DNA of 64,000 nt from Pseudomonas mendocina. Lineage in GTDB: Bacteria; Pseudomonadota; Gammaproteobacteria; Pseudomonadales; Pseudomonadaceae. The notes beneath the pieces are model-generated. The model was not told the DNA's origin. It worked only from the letters and a program-made list of their open reading frames with translations, and did no database searches. The translations under genes were made by a program, and so were the position numbers. Where the stretch lies: the NCBI RefSeq assembly GCF_003008615.1, contig NZ_CP027657.1, forward strand, positions 4,030,001-4,094,000. Reading direction: 5' to 3'. Numbering within the stretch: the first letter of the stretch is position 1; the number at the start of each line of letters is the position of its first letter. Below, piece after piece: positions 52,579 through 61,631 of the stretch.

Positions 52579-52642
52579 TAGGGTGCGCTGTGCGCACCGC
52601 AGCAAGCAGCTGCGTTTCGTGGTGCGCGCGGCGCACCCTACG
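52579..52642. repeat. REP-like inverted pair downstream of dcd
   Basis: AGGGTGCGCTGTGCGCACC faces GGTGCGCGCGGCGCACCCTA across about 24 bases, a complete doublet of the family seen at 12771, 13912, 41120 and 41961. Confidence 0.7.
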
Positions 52643-52663
52643 ATAGAAGCAGAATGGCGAAAC

Positions 52664-52694
52664 AAAAGAGGCCGCTCATGGAGCGGCCTCTTTT
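52664..52694. terminator. Bidirectional terminator between dcd and pykA
   Basis: AAAAGAGGCCGCTC (52664-52677) and GAGCGGCCTCTTTT (52681-52694), 14-base stem with a 3-base loop, serve both convergent transcripts. Confidence 0.92.
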
Positions 52695-52708
52695 CGTTCA
52701 ACGCTTCA

Positions 52709-54160
52709 TCAGACCATCTGATCGCCGACGTGCAGGATCTTCATGGTGTTGGTGCCACCGGTACCATGGTAGCTGTCGCCCTTGGTCAGGATCACCCAGT
52801 CGCCCGGCTCGACCACGCCGCGCTTGAGCAATTCATCCACCGCCGCCTGGCTGACCTTGTTGGCCGGCAGCGAGGCCGGGTCGAATGGCACGGTGTAGAC
52901 GCCGCGGAACAACGCCACACGGGCCTGGGCTTCGCGATGCGGGGTAAAGGCGAAGATCGGGATCGAGGAGCGGATGCGCGACATGATCAGCGGGCTGTAG
53001 CCACTTTCGGTCAGGCTGATGATGGCCTTGACGCCCGGGAAGTGGTTGGCGGTGTACATGGTCGCCAGCGCCACGCTCTCGTCGCAACGCTGGAACTGGC
53101 GCCCGATGCGGTGGCTGGATTTCTGGCTGGTGGGGTGTTTCTCGGCGCCCAGGCACACGCGGGCCATGGCCTGTACGGCTTCGACCGGGTATTCGCCGGC
53201 GGCGCTTTCAGCAGAGAGCATCACGGCATCGGTGTAGTCCAGCGCAGCGTTGGCCACATCGGACACTTCGGCGCGGGTCGGCATCGGGCTGTGGATCATC
53301 GACTCCATCATCTGGGTGGCGGTGATCACCGCTTTGTTCAGGCGACGGGCGTGGGCGATGATTTTCTTCTGGATGCCGACCAGTTCGGCGTCGCCGATTT
53401 CCACGGCCAGGTCGCCACGGGCCACCATCACCGCGTCGCTGGCGCGGATCAGACCGTCGAGGGCTTCGTCATCGGCCACGGCTTCGGCGCGCTCGATCTT
53501 GGCCACCAGCCAGGCAGTACCACCGGCCTCGGTGAGCAGGCGACGGGCGTAGTCCATGTCGGCGGCATCACGCGGGAAGGATACGGCGAGGTAGTCCAGA
53601 TCCATTTCGGCGGCGACTTTGATATCGGCCTTGTCTTTCTCGGTCAGGGCCGGTGCGGTCAGGCCGCCGCCGCGGCGGTTGATGCCCTTGTTGTCGGACA
53701 GCGGGCCACCGATCAGTACGCGGCAATGCAGCTCGTCGGCGCCCTTGAGTTCGACGCGCATGACCACACGGCCATCGTCGAGCAGCAGTTCGTCACCGAC
53801 ATCGCAGTCCTGGATCAGCGCCGGGTAGTCGATGCCGACCACTTCCTGGGTACCGGCAGTGCGCGAGTGGCTGGAGGAGAGGCGGAACAGGTCGCCATCC
53901 TTGAGCTCGATGCGCTTGTTCTCGAATTTGGCGATGCGGATCTTCGGGCCTTGCAGGTCGCCGAGCAGTGCCACGTGGCGCCCATGCTTGGCCGCCAGCT
54001 CGCGCACCAGTTGGGCGCGGGCCTTGTGATCGTCGGGCGTGCCGTGGGAGAAATTCAGGCGGGCCACATCCAGGCCCGCGAGAATCAGTTGCTCGAGCAC
54101 TTCCGGCGAGTTGCTGGCCGGGCCCAGGGTGGCGACGATTTTGGTACGGCGAAAGGTCAT
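52709..54160 (-). CDS. pykA: Pyruvate kinase
   Basis: 483 residues, usual length for the PykA (type II) group. Transfers phosphate from phosphoenolpyruvate to ADP. RRTKIVATLGPASNSPEVLEQLI and RLNFSHGTPDDHK are in the N-terminal barrel, and MVARGDLAVEIG carries the metal-binding region. ATQMMESM is the usual Lys/Mg-site motif (MLESM variant). Start ATG at 54160 has AGGGAGTTCGTGC upstream. It is followed by the shared terminator. Confidence 0.94.
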   Translation of the reverse strand: MTFRRTKIVATLGPASNSPEVLEQLILAGLDVARLNFSHGTPDDHKARAQLVRELAAKHGRHVALLGDLQGPKIRIAKFENKRIELKDGDLFRLSSSHSRTAGTQEVVGIDYPALIQDCDVGDELLLDDGRVVMRVELKGADELHCRVLIGGPLSDNKGINRRGGGLTAPALTEKDKADIKVAAEMDLDYLAVSFPRDAADMDYARRLLTEAGGTAWLVAKIERAEAVADDEALDGLIRASDAVMVARGDLAVEIGDAELVGIQKKIIAHARRLNKAVITATQMMESMIHSPMPTRAEVSDVANAALDYTDAVMLSAESAAGEYPVEAVQAMARVCLGAEKHPTSQKSSHRIGRQFQRCDESVALATMYTANHFPGVKAIISLTESGYSPLIMSRIRSSIPIFAFTPHREAQARVALFRGVYTVPFDPASLPANKVSQAAVDELLKRGVVEPGDWVILTKGDSYHGTGGTNTMKILHVGDQMV

Positions 54161-54231
54161 GCACGAACTCCCTAGTGAACTATGCCGGGGAGGCTACTAC
54201 GGCCTTACGCTGTAGTCATTGTTCCTGTGCA

Positions 54232-55140
54232 CTACTCTTTGCCGCTTGGTTTGATCACCAGCAGGTCGCACTCGACCCGTTCCAGCACCCGTTCGGCGGT
54301 ATGACCGATCAGCAGGTTTTCCAGATGGCCGCGGGCGATGGCGCCCATCACCAGCAGGTCGATATTGTGCTTGCGCACGAAGCGCGGGATGACTTCCTCG
54401 GCGAAGCCTTCCAGCAGATGGGCCTGCGCCTTGTCGATGGCGTGCTGGGCGATCAGCGCGTCGAACGCCTGGCGATGCTCGCGTGTAGAGGTGGTCACGT
54501 AGTCTTCATATTCCTGCGCTACTTCGGCGTCGAACATCAGCGAGCGGGGCAGTGGCGCCTGTGCATGCAGGTACTCGGCCTGCAGGCCGAGCTGTGCCTC
54601 TAGGGCCTGGCTGGTGCGAATCAGCAGGTGATCCAGGGCGGCAGGTTTGTCGGCGCTGTGCAGTGGGTCGAGCGCCGCGCACAGGTGCTGACCGTTCCAC
54701 TGCGCGTCGTGCACCAGCCACACCGGTACCGGGCTGCGCCGAATCAGCTGCCAACTGGTGTCGCTAAATAGCAGGCGACGCAGCGCGCTGCTGGGGTGGG
54801 TCGATTTGAACAAGATGTCCGGCTGCAGAACGGCAGCGCGAGAGAGGATTTCCTCGTGTCGGCGCTTGCCCCAGCGAACCTCCACCGCAATCTTGAGGCC
54901 TTCGGCACCCAGCTCGGCGACGCGAGCGGTCAACTCCTCGCGGCGCTGCAGCAGCATGGCTTCGCGGGCACGGGTGAGCAGGCGGTTGTCGAGAAGGCCG
55001 GCTTCCAGGCCCGGGTGGTAGTCGACTTGCAGCAGGTGCAGTTCTGCGCCGGTTTTGCGCGCCAGTGCGGCGGCGCGTTGCAGGGCGGGTTGTTGCTCGT
55101 GTTCCGGGTCGATGACGACCAGCAGTCGTTCGAATTTCAT
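54232..55140 (-). CDS. Tandem universal stress protein
   Basis: 302 residues made of two UspA domains (about 1-140 and 155-302). The second ends with LVMGAIARGHLENLLIGHTAERVL, holding the ATP-binding G-2x-G-9x-G(S/T) style loop. Tandem Usp proteins in Pseudomonas support survival under anoxia or stress; the homologue beside pykA in P. aeruginosa is PA4328 as I recall. The gene starts 72 bases from the pykA start. Possible Anr half-site TTGATGTGCGTCA at 55201-55213 is too weak to claim. Confidence 0.88.
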   Translation of the reverse strand: MKFERLLVVIDPEHEQQPALQRAAALARKTGAELHLLQVDYHPGLEAGLLDNRLLTRAREAMLLQRREELTARVAELGAEGLKIAVEVRWGKRRHEEILSRAAVLQPDILFKSTHPSSALRRLLFSDTSWQLIRRSPVPVWLVHDAQWNGQHLCAALDPLHSADKPAALDHLLIRTSQALEAQLGLQAEYLHAQAPLPRSLMFDAEVAQEYEDYVTTSTREHRQAFDALIAQHAIDKAQAHLLEGFAEEVIPRFVRKHNIDLLVMGAIARGHLENLLIGHTAERVLERVECDLLVIKPSGKE

Positions 55141-55210
55141 GGCAACGGCCTCGTCTGGGAGTCTGTCGATACATTACAGACCAGGCGGCGCGATTGGGCT
55201 TTGATGTGCG

Positions 55211-56017
55211 TCAGCGTATTGCCGGGTTCAGCGCCAGGTCGAGATGGCGGGCGGCCTTGGCGTTGAGTTCGCCATCGGGAAACTGCACGAGCAGGCGACG
55301 CAGGTAGGCGACGGCCTTGTCGCGGTTGGCCGCCGGGTTGTCTGGCGCCATGTGCATCAGCGCCAGTTGGTACAGCGCTTTTTCTTTGATGTCGGCCGGT
55401 ACGTGCGGATCGGCCAGACCGAGCATGTAAAGCTGCTCGGCTTCGTCGACGCGGCCCTTGAGCACGGCGCGGCGCGATAGCAGGGTCATGTCCGGGTCGA
55501 GGCTGGGTTTGTACAGATCGAGGTTCTGGCTGGGCTGCCAGTGTGCCAGCAGCTCGCGCGAGGTCTTGTGGATCGGCTCGTCGTCGCGTTGGCGGATCGT
55601 GGCAATGCGCTCCTCGGCGCGGTTGGCGGCCTGGCTGGCCGGAAATTCGTTGAGTACCTTGTAGAAGTAGTTGAGCGCCTTGGGGTCGTCGCGCTGTTCG
55701 TTGAAGCGATTCATGTAGATCAGGCCGATCTGGTACAGGGCGATGGCACGCACTTCGCCGCTCAATTGGCGGTCGCGGTAGCCGTCCAGGTACAGCGCTT
55801 CGGCTTTGTCGCTGTGGGCGTCACGGATGGCCATGGCGCTGTAGGTAAACAGGTCGCCTTCTTCCTCGATGGCGGCGGTCATACGCTTGGTCTTCAGCGC
55901 TTTGTACTCGACCACTTCGTTGGTGGTGAGTTGGGCGATGAACAGCGGTGTGGTCGGGGCGCAGGCACTGACCAGGCTGGCAGCGATAACGAGGGGAAGC
56001 AGGCGAACGAGCGGCAT
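55211..56017 (-). CDS. TPR-containing lipoprotein
   Basis: 268 residues. Lipobox SLVSACAP puts the acylated Cys near residue 19. Helical repeats such as VRAIALYQIGLIYMNRFNEQRDDPKALNYFYKVLNEFP and KALYQLALMHMAPDNPAANRDKAVAYLRRLLVQFP follow, typical of TPR/Sel1-type helices. Probably an outer-membrane scaffold; function unknown. Start at 56017 follows AAGGAGTCCGC. Divergent from another small TPR lipoprotein gene. Confidence 0.8.
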   Translation of the reverse strand: MPLVRLLPLVIAASLVSACAPTTPLFIAQLTTNEVVEYKALKTKRMTAAIEEEGDLFTYSAMAIRDAHSDKAEALYLDGYRDRQLSGEVRAIALYQIGLIYMNRFNEQRDDPKALNYFYKVLNEFPASQAANRAEERIATIRQRDDEPIHKTSRELLAHWQPSQNLDLYKPSLDPDMTLLSRRAVLKGRVDEAEQLYMLGLADPHVPADIKEKALYQLALMHMAPDNPAANRDKAVAYLRRLLVQFPDGELNAKAARHLDLALNPAIR

Positions 56018-56168
56018 GCGGACTCCTTGGCCGGACGGGCCGATGCCGCGCAGTCTAGTCAGCTGCCTTGGGCAGCGCCAAGGCGTGGGCAGCAAAACCC
56101 ATCGGAGGTTTGTCGTTGTTTAGTTTTCCCCAGGGCTGTCGATACACTGCACATCGGAGGAATTGCCC

Positions 56169-56543
56169 ATGCGTACCTTGATCATTCTGGCCGTGGCACT
56201 GGCTGCCACGGGTTGTACCCGTGTATCGCTCGATCATCACCTGAACAATGCCTATCGTGCCTATAACGAAGGTGATTGTGCGCAGGTCGCGCTGGAGCTG
56301 TCGCAGGCCGAGCGCAAGAGCCGCTCGCGCAGCTACCTGCAGCCGGAAATTTCCCTGCTGCGTGGCCAGTGCCTGGAGCGCGAGAGTCTGTTCGTTGATG
56401 CCGCTCAGACCTACCAGTTCATCATCACGCGCTACCCGGCCAGCGAGTACGCCTATCGTGCCCGCGCGCGTCTGCAGACCCTTGAGCAACTGGGCCACCA
56501 CAGCCCTGCACCGGCGGCCAAGGTCAGCCCGGCCACTTTGTAG
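56169..56543 (+). CDS. Small TPR lipoprotein
   Basis: 124 residues. Signal peptide with lipobox AATGCTR; the rest is two to three TPR-like helices (LNNAYRAYNEGDCAQVALELSQAERK, QTYQFIITRYPASEYAYRARARLQ) like YbgF/BamD-type proteins. ATG at 56169 is chosen because GGAGG stands 9 bases upstream; TTG at 56163 would be too close. May act in the envelope with its divergent neighbour. Confidence 0.8.
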   Translation: MRTLIILAVALAATGCTRVSLDHHLNNAYRAYNEGDCAQVALELSQAERKSRSRSYLQPEISLLRGQCLERESLFVDAAQTYQFIITRYPASEYAYRARARLQTLEQLGHHSPAPAAKVSPATL

Positions 56544-56617
56544 GCCACCTGTCGTGCGCCGTTTCTCGGTGCTGCGCGGCGGTATAAGCTGGCGCGTGTC
56601 TCTCATGGAGGATGAAC

Positions 56618-57040
56618 ATGCGTCGTGCATTGCTGATTGTCGCCTTGTTGCCAGTTCTGGCGACGGCGGAAATCTATCGCTGGACGGATGAGCAGGGGCG
56701 GGTGCACTTCGGTCAGCGCCCCGTGGCTGGTGCCGAGCCTGTGGAAGTGAGGCCTCAGGTCGTAGAGCGCGACGAACATACGCGCGAGCGTGAGGCACGC
56801 GCTCAGCGCTTCCACGACGCGCGCCGTGAGGAGCAACAGCAAGCTGCGGCGACTGCAGCTGCACAGCGTGCGGAGCGCGCCTCGGAATGCCAGGATCTGC
56901 GTCGACGTCTGGCACAGATTCCCGAAGGTTTCAGTTATTACCGCACCGATGCCAGTGGCGAGCGTATTTACTACAGTGATGAAGAGACCGACACCGCTCG
57001 TCGTCAGTTGCGCGAGCGAATAGCCCAACGCTGTACTTGA
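56618..57040 (+). CDS. DUF4124-domain periplasmic protein
   Basis: 140 residues. Signal peptide about 1-17 (RRALLIVALLPVLATA); then DUF4124 (EIYRWTDEQGRVHFGQRP) and a Gln/Arg/Ala-rich coiled coil (about 55-95). The C-terminus has Cys residues that could pair. DUF4124 proteins are widespread in Pseudomonas, function unknown. Start at 56618 is preferred to 56612 because GGAGG is 6 bases upstream. Confidence 0.75.
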   Translation: MRRALLIVALLPVLATAEIYRWTDEQGRVHFGQRPVAGAEPVEVRPQVVERDEHTREREARAQRFHDARREEQQQAAATAAAQRAERASECQDLRRRLAQIPEGFSYYRTDASGERIYYSDEETDTARRQLRERIAQRCT

Positions 57041-57099
57041 AGGTGGTTAAGCGGCCGTAGTAGGGCCATACTCAATACCCTTTGTAGCGATTTGCCACT

Positions 57100-57456
57100 A
57101 TGCGTAGCCAACGTCGAATCGAACGCCATCAGTTGCCCTACTACCTGAAGGTATTCAATCGCATCACCGACAAACCGATGGGTTTCATCGGTAATGTCTC
57201 GCTGGACGGCCTGATGCTGATCAGTCAGTTGCCGATGCTGGTGGGCGCCCGTTTCGATATGCGGCTGAAGATTCCAGGCCAGCAAGGCATGCATTTCATC
57301 GACTTCTCTGCCAACTGTCAGTGGTGCCGTGAAGATGTCACGCCTGGTAGCTACGACTCTGGCTTCGCTCTGGTGGTTCCGCCTGCCGACTACATCGAGA
57401 TGATCGATGCCCTGCGTTATTACTTCAGCTTCCATGGCCTGCCAGCTTCTGCCTGA
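57100..57456 (+). CDS. PilZ-domain c-di-GMP-binding protein
   Basis: 118 residues, single PilZ domain. The c-di-GMP-binding motif RxxxR is Arg5...Arg9 (RRIER; Arg6 is also available), and NVSLDGL (32-38) is the D/NxSxxG motif. With both motifs present it should bind c-di-GMP, unlike the non-binding PilZ of type IV pili. Two diguanylate cyclase genes in this window could feed it. Start ATG at 57100; a strong ribosome-binding site is not obvious. Its target is unknown. Confidence 0.82.
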   Translation: MRSQRRIERHQLPYYLKVFNRITDKPMGFIGNVSLDGLMLISQLPMLVGARFDMRLKIPGQQGMHFIDFSANCQWCREDVTPGSYDSGFALVVPPADYIEMIDALRYYFSFHGLPASA

Positions 57457-57490
57457 GAGCCTGGTTGTTGTAGGGCGTGCGCAGCGAGTC

Positions 57491-58294
57491 TCAGTGCATC
57501 GCTGGCACGCTTGCCAGGCTGCGTAAGCGCTGGCTCAACTGCAGGCGTAGACCTTCTTCTTCACAGAACAATAATGCGTGTTCGAGGTCGTAGCGCTCGC
57601 CCTGCGGACAATCGAGCGCTCGGTAGACATCCGCTCTGGCCAGGTGGTCGACCAGATTCGGTTGTCCGAGTTGCAGGGTGCGTTCGGCGTCCTTGAGTGC
57701 TGCCTCAGGGTTATCCTGTTGCAGGTGGAGCAGGCGCAGGTTGCGCGACAGACGCTGCAGCATGGCGTGAGCATCGGCCGTTTGCAGATGCACGGCGCTG
57801 AGTTCAGCAGCCGGGCCCAGTTGGCGGTAGAGCTGATCGCGACAGTCACGGGTGTACAGGCGGCGCCCGCCACAGGGATCTAGCAGATGATCGGCACCTG
57901 GTACACGTAGCATGAAATGCCCAGGGAAGTTCACGCCTTGCAGTGGAATGTCCAGACGCTGTGCCAGTTCCAGTGCGATCAGGGCAAGGGGCAACGGCTG
58001 GCCGCGTCGGTGGCGCAGCACTTCGTGGATCAGTGCGTGGCGTGGGCGTGTGATGCCTTCATCGTCTTCCTGAAAATCGAGTTCGGCGAGTCGGCGTAGC
58101 AATGGCTGAGCCAGTTCGCGTGCAGGCAGGGCGGGCAACCCGGCGCTGACTTGCAGTAGCAGGCTGTGCAGATCATTCAGCACATGCGCAGGCTGAAGCT
58201 GGTCGTCGTGTTCGGCTGCTATCCACAGTGCAGCCTCTAACAGAGCAGGTGGGTCGCGTTGCAGACACTCTAAGCAGGCTTGGCGTGGGCTCAT
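57491..58294 (-). CDS. SirB1-family transglutaminase-like/TPR protein
   Basis: 267 residues. The first two-thirds fit the SirB1/transglutaminase-like fold (RPRHALIHEVLRHRRGQPLPLALIALELAQRLDIPLQGVNFPGHFML), followed by TPR-like helices (AALKDAERTLQLGQPN). The catalytic Cys of true transglutaminases is not evident. Function unknown. Start at 58294 follows GGAGAATGCG. Convergent with the PilZ gene. Confidence 0.78.
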   Translation of the reverse strand: MSPRQACLECLQRDPPALLEAALWIAAEHDDQLQPAHVLNDLHSLLLQVSAGLPALPARELAQPLLRRLAELDFQEDDEGITRPRHALIHEVLRHRRGQPLPLALIALELAQRLDIPLQGVNFPGHFMLRVPGADHLLDPCGGRRLYTRDCRDQLYRQLGPAAELSAVHLQTADAHAMLQRLSRNLRLLHLQQDNPEAALKDAERTLQLGQPNLVDHLARADVYRALDCPQGERYDLEHALLFCEEEGLRLQLSQRLRSLASVPAMH

Positions 58295-58394
58295 CGCATT
58301 CTCCGCTGACTTCTGCTTTTGTAGCCGCTGGTGAGGCTATCGTCCAGCGAGGCTCTCCTATACTGAGCCCAGATGTCCAACCGTGAGCTCGCCC

Positions 58395-59417
58395 ATGTTC
58401 AGCATGATGGAAGCCGCCCGACTCGAGGCCCTGCACCTGGCCGAGGATCCGGCCAGCGGTCTCAAGGCCGTTATCGCCATTCACAACACCCGCTTCGGGC
58501 CGGCACTTGGCGGTTGCCGTTACCTGGCCTATCCGGATGAACAGAGCGCCATCGACGATGCCATACGCCTGGCTCGGGGCATGAGCTACAAGGCGGCGTT
58601 GGCCGGTATTGACCACGGTGGCGGCAAGGCGGTGATCATCCGACCCGCGCATGTAAAAAGTCGCGCAGCGCTTTTCGAGGCCTTCGGGCGCTTCATCGAA
58701 ACCTTGAATGGGCGCTACATCACTGCCGTCGACAGCGGTACTTCCAGCGCTGATATGGACTGCATCGCTCAGTACACCAACCATGCAACCAGCACCTTCA
58801 GCGAGGGCGATCCGTCACCCCATACTGCGCTGGGAGTGTTCGCCGGAATTCGTGCGACTGCACAGGCGCGCCTGGGGAGTGATGACCTGGAAGGGTTGCG
58901 CATTGCCGTGCAGGGGCTGGGTAATGTTGGTTTCGCCTTGGCCGAAGCACTGCACGCGGCCGGCGCCGAATTGCTGGTCAGCGATCTGGATGCAGGCCGC
59001 GTGCAACTGGCCGTCGAGCAGCTTTGTGCGCACCCGGTTGCCAGTGAGGCCCTGCTCAGCACCCCCTGCGACATTCTTGCCCCTTGCGGCCTCGGTGGTG
59101 TGTTGAATGCGCAGACGGTCGCCCATCTGCGCTGTGCAGCGGTGGCGGGCGCTGCCAACAACCAGTTGGTTCATGCCGGGATTGCCGACCAACTGGAGGC
59201 ACGCGGTATCCTCTACGCGCCAGATTACGTGCTCAATGCTGGCGGGCTGATCTACGTGGCATTGCGTCACCGCGGTGAGGAGCTCACGGCGATCACCGCT
59301 CATCTGGCGCAAATCAGCCGGCGGTTGACCGAGATATACGCGCACGCCCAGGCTGAAAAACGCTCGCCCGCTCGAGTCGCCGACCATTTGGCCGAGCGAC
59401 TGCTCTATGGCGCCTAG
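58395..59417 (+). CDS. ldh: Leucine dehydrogenase (Glu/Leu/Phe/Val family)
   Basis: 340 residues, as for Pseudomonas Ldh. Oxidatively deaminates leucine, valine and isoleucine to 2-oxo acids with NAD+. GFGPALGGCRYL-type N-terminus (here RFGPALGGCRYLAYP), Lys66 (MSYKAALAG) and catalytic Lys78 (GGGKAVII), Rossmann motif VQGLGNVGFALAEAL, and APDYVLNAGGLIYV near the end. ATG at 58395 (MFSMMEAARL) is preferred to GTG at 58383. It could supply the 2-oxo acids whose CoA esters enter the valine cluster. Alternative: valine or phenylalanine dehydrogenase. Confidence 0.9.
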   Translation: MFSMMEAARLEALHLAEDPASGLKAVIAIHNTRFGPALGGCRYLAYPDEQSAIDDAIRLARGMSYKAALAGIDHGGGKAVIIRPAHVKSRAALFEAFGRFIETLNGRYITAVDSGTSSADMDCIAQYTNHATSTFSEGDPSPHTALGVFAGIRATAQARLGSDDLEGLRIAVQGLGNVGFALAEALHAAGAELLVSDLDAGRVQLAVEQLCAHPVASEALLSTPCDILAPCGLGGVLNAQTVAHLRCAAVAGAANNQLVHAGIADQLEARGILYAPDYVLNAGGLIYVALRHRGEELTAITAHLAQISRRLTEIYAHAQAEKRSPARVADHLAERLLYGA

Positions 59418-59428
59418 CGACAGTGTGT

Positions 59429-60295
59429 TTATGTGGGCTTCGGGGCGAAACGGAAGACCAGCGCGAGGCCCAGCAGGATCGCCACCATGCCCTGCAATGC
59501 CGCGGATGACAGCTGATTACCCAGCAGCAGGTAATCGAGCAGTGCGGTAGTCATCGGCACCAGATAGAACAGACTGGTGACATTGACCAGGTTGCCGGCC
59601 TGAATCATGCGGTACAGCAGCAATTGTGCGCCGACCGAGATCACCAGGCCCATCCACACCAGCGGCATGATCAGCCCGATATCGTATTGCACGCGCCATT
59701 CCTGGCTCGGCAGCAGGGTCAGGCTGCCAAGCAGGCAGAGACCGTACTGTAAGGGCAACGCCTGCATGGGTGCCTGCTGCACGCTCTTCTGAGCGATGCT
59801 GCCGCAGGTGATGCAGAGCAGGGCGCCGAGGGCATACAGGACACCGGAGGTTGAGATCGCGCTTTGCAGCAGACTGTCGGCGACGATCAGCGCCAGTCCG
59901 GACAGAGCCGTTAACAGGCCAAGCAAGCGCAGGGGTGAAGCGCTCCGCTCCAGCAGCATCAGCGTGAGGATGGGTTGCACACCCAAGACCGTTGCGAGCA
60001 CGCCGGGTGTGATGCCTTCGGCCAGTGCCAGCAGGTAGCAAAAGCTGTAACCACCGATCATCAGCAGGCCGGCTTTGGCGGTTGGCCAGCGCAAACCTCG
60101 CTTGGGCAGCCATACGCCTGAATACCCAGCAATCAGCGCCAGTGCGGCGAAGGCGAGGGTGAAACGCAAGACGAGAAAGGCAAAGGGGGAGGCGTGATAG
60201 AGACCAAGGCGAGCGAAGATCGCACCGCCAGACCAGAGCAGCACGAATAGTGCCGTTGCGCTGTAGTGGGACAGAGAAGTCGAATGGAAACGCAT
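59429..60295 (-). CDS. EamA-family (DMT) transporter
   Basis: 288 residues with ten transmembrane helices in two EamA halves, for example TALFVLLWSGGAIFARL, GYSFCYLLALAEGITPGVLATVLG and VLYALGALLCITCGSIAQKS. Exports metabolites or amino acids by proton exchange; substrate unknown. ATG at 60295 (MRFHSTS) chosen with AGGTG upstream; an ATG at 60322 is possible. The 285 bases upstream to the next gene are GC-rich with no convincing gene. Confidence 0.83.
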   Translation of the reverse strand: MRFHSTSLSHYSATALFVLLWSGGAIFARLGLYHASPFAFLVLRFTLAFAALALIAGYSGVWLPKRGLRWPTAKAGLLMIGGYSFCYLLALAEGITPGVLATVLGVQPILTLMLLERSASPLRLLGLLTALSGLALIVADSLLQSAISTSGVLYALGALLCITCGSIAQKSVQQAPMQALPLQYGLCLLGSLTLLPSQEWRVQYDIGLIMPLVWMGLVISVGAQLLLYRMIQAGNLVNVTSLFYLVPMTTALLDYLLLGNQLSSAALQGMVAILLGLALVFRFAPKPT

Positions 60296-60580
60296 GGTGG
60301 AACACCTGTCGAAAATCCGCATGAGCTCCGCACGCGCGCACAGGCGCGTCTCGGCAAGGCCGATGGCAAACGGAGCAGAGAAGGTGCGGGGCGTGCCCGC
60401 TTAGACGGAAGCCGGCGGCGGTGGATTGCCGGCGTGACAGGCAGGCGGTGGCGCACAGCCGTCGACAGCGGCGCGGTAAGCGGCACTGGCGAGGTCATTG
60501 AGGCGATGCGCGAAAATGATCATGGGGTAGAGACGAGCGTTGTGCAGAAGTTTGAAGGCTAGCGCGCCCAATCGAGACGG

Positions 60581-60985
60581 TCAATCGTCGTCGAGTTCAC
60601 CCTGATAGCACACGGGAGAGCTGGGCGAAGTCTGTCGCTGCAATTCGTCTTCGAGAAACTCCACCAGCACCTGAGCGTTGTTGTGCTGTTCGTCACGCGC
60701 TGCATAGAGCAGCGTCAACGTGCCTTGAGAGGCCCAGTGCAGCAGCGTTTTCCAGTATTCGGGATGGCCGTTGAGTTCCTGGCGATAGGCATCGCGGAAC
60801 CTATCGAATGCTTCTGGTCGGTGGCCGAATGCCTTGCGCAGTGAAGTCGAGGGCGCCACATCGGGCAGCCAGTCATGCAGTTCGAGTGCGTCCTTGGCGA
60901 TGCCTCGTGGCCATAGGCGGTCGACCAGCACACGGCGGCCGTCATTCGCTTCGGCCTTCAGATAAACCCGTTTGCATCGAATCAT
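60581..60985 (-). CDS. DUF488-family protein (YeaO-like)
   Basis: 134 residues, complete DUF488 domain: VLVDRLWPRGIAKDALELHDWLPDVAPS, then LRKAFGHRPEAFDRFRDAY and LLYAARDEQHNNAQVL. Widespread, function not established; a nucleotide or metal-related role has been guessed. Start ATG at 60985 after AAGGAGTCAGCCTC. Stands alone. Confidence 0.82.
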   Translation of the reverse strand: MIRCKRVYLKAEANDGRRVLVDRLWPRGIAKDALELHDWLPDVAPSTSLRKAFGHRPEAFDRFRDAYRQELNGHPEYWKTLLHWASQGTLTLLYAARDEQHNNAQVLVEFLEDELQRQTSPSSPVCYQGELDDD

Positions 60986-61068
60986 GAGGCTGACTCCTTG
61001 CCCTGCGGCAACGCTGCACTTGGCGGCGCAACCGGGCTGGATTAGCGTGTTGCGACAGGGGGATTGCC

Positions 61069-61305
61069 ATGGATTATTTCATTATCGTCGTTACCACCGC
61101 TGCCGGTCTGTATTTCCACTGGTGGCTGTTCCGGCGTATTCGTCAGTGGAGCGACCGTGACCTGGCATTATCCCTGGCAGAGGGCGATGCTGGTAAGCGT
61201 CAGTACATGCTGGAGCAACTGGCGCGCGCGAAAAATGAAAAGGTCAGGCGACGTGATCTGCCCAACTGGTTGGAGCAGGCCGCGGCGCAATATCGAGCAT
61301 CGTGA
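61069..61305 (+). CDS. Small membrane protein of unknown function
   Basis: 78 residues: one N-terminal transmembrane helix (YFIIVVTTAAGLYFHWWLF) and a cytosolic helical domain (DRDLALSLAEGDAGKRQYMLEQLARAKNE, charged). ATG at 61069 with GGGGGATTGCC upstream. I do not recognise a family. Confidence 0.65.
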   Translation: MDYFIIVVTTAAGLYFHWWLFRRIRQWSDRDLALSLAEGDAGKRQYMLEQLARAKNEKVRRRDLPNWLEQAAAQYRAS

Positions 61306-61367
61306 CAGGCGGGACACAGCAAAGAGATCTCGCCACCCCGGCAGGGCAGCGAGGCAAGGTGAATGGG

Positions 61368-61631
61368 TTATTCGCTGGTAGCGTTCTCTTCCAGCTCGTC
61401 GAGGGCATCAGGTTGGCTCTTGAACGCTTTGGCGAAGATCTCACGGTTCTTGGCCATGAAGATGCCAAGTTCTTCGCCCTGCTCTTCACTGAGAGAAGGA
61501 ACCGCCTTGTGCAGGACTTCACTCAGGCGCTCGGCCAGCTCCAGCATCTTGTCGTAACGGTCGGCTTCGGCTTTATCCATAAACAAGCGCTCCGGATCGC
61601 GACTGCTGCGGTACACCACTTCGACGGCCAT
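61368..61631 (-). CDS. yebG: YebG-family SOS protein
   Basis: 87 residues, matches the YebG family (MAVEVVYRSSRDPERLFMDKAEADRYDKMLE). YebG is induced by DNA damage in enterobacteria; molecular role unknown. A LexA box (CTG-N10-CAG) lies 38 bases upstream of its ATG, so SOS control is likely here too. ATG at 61631 follows GAGGTGATGA. Confidence 0.85.
   Translation of the reverse strand: MAVEVVYRSSRDPERLFMDKAEADRYDKMLELAERLSEVLHKAVPSLSEEQGEELGIFMAKNREIFAKAFKSQPDALDELEENATSE

Noticed and set aside
52583..54175. Plus-strand frame opposite pyruvate kinase
   Set aside because: Antisense shadow of pykA; no motif and no ribosome-binding site.
55201..55213. Anr/FNR box upstream of the universal stress gene
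   Set aside because: TTGATGTGCGTCA matches only one half-site well and overlaps the neighbouring gene's end.
60266..60562. Possible small plus-strand gene upstream of DUF488
   Set aside because: Overlaps the 5' end of the EamA gene, Arg-rich, no similarity or ribosome-binding site.
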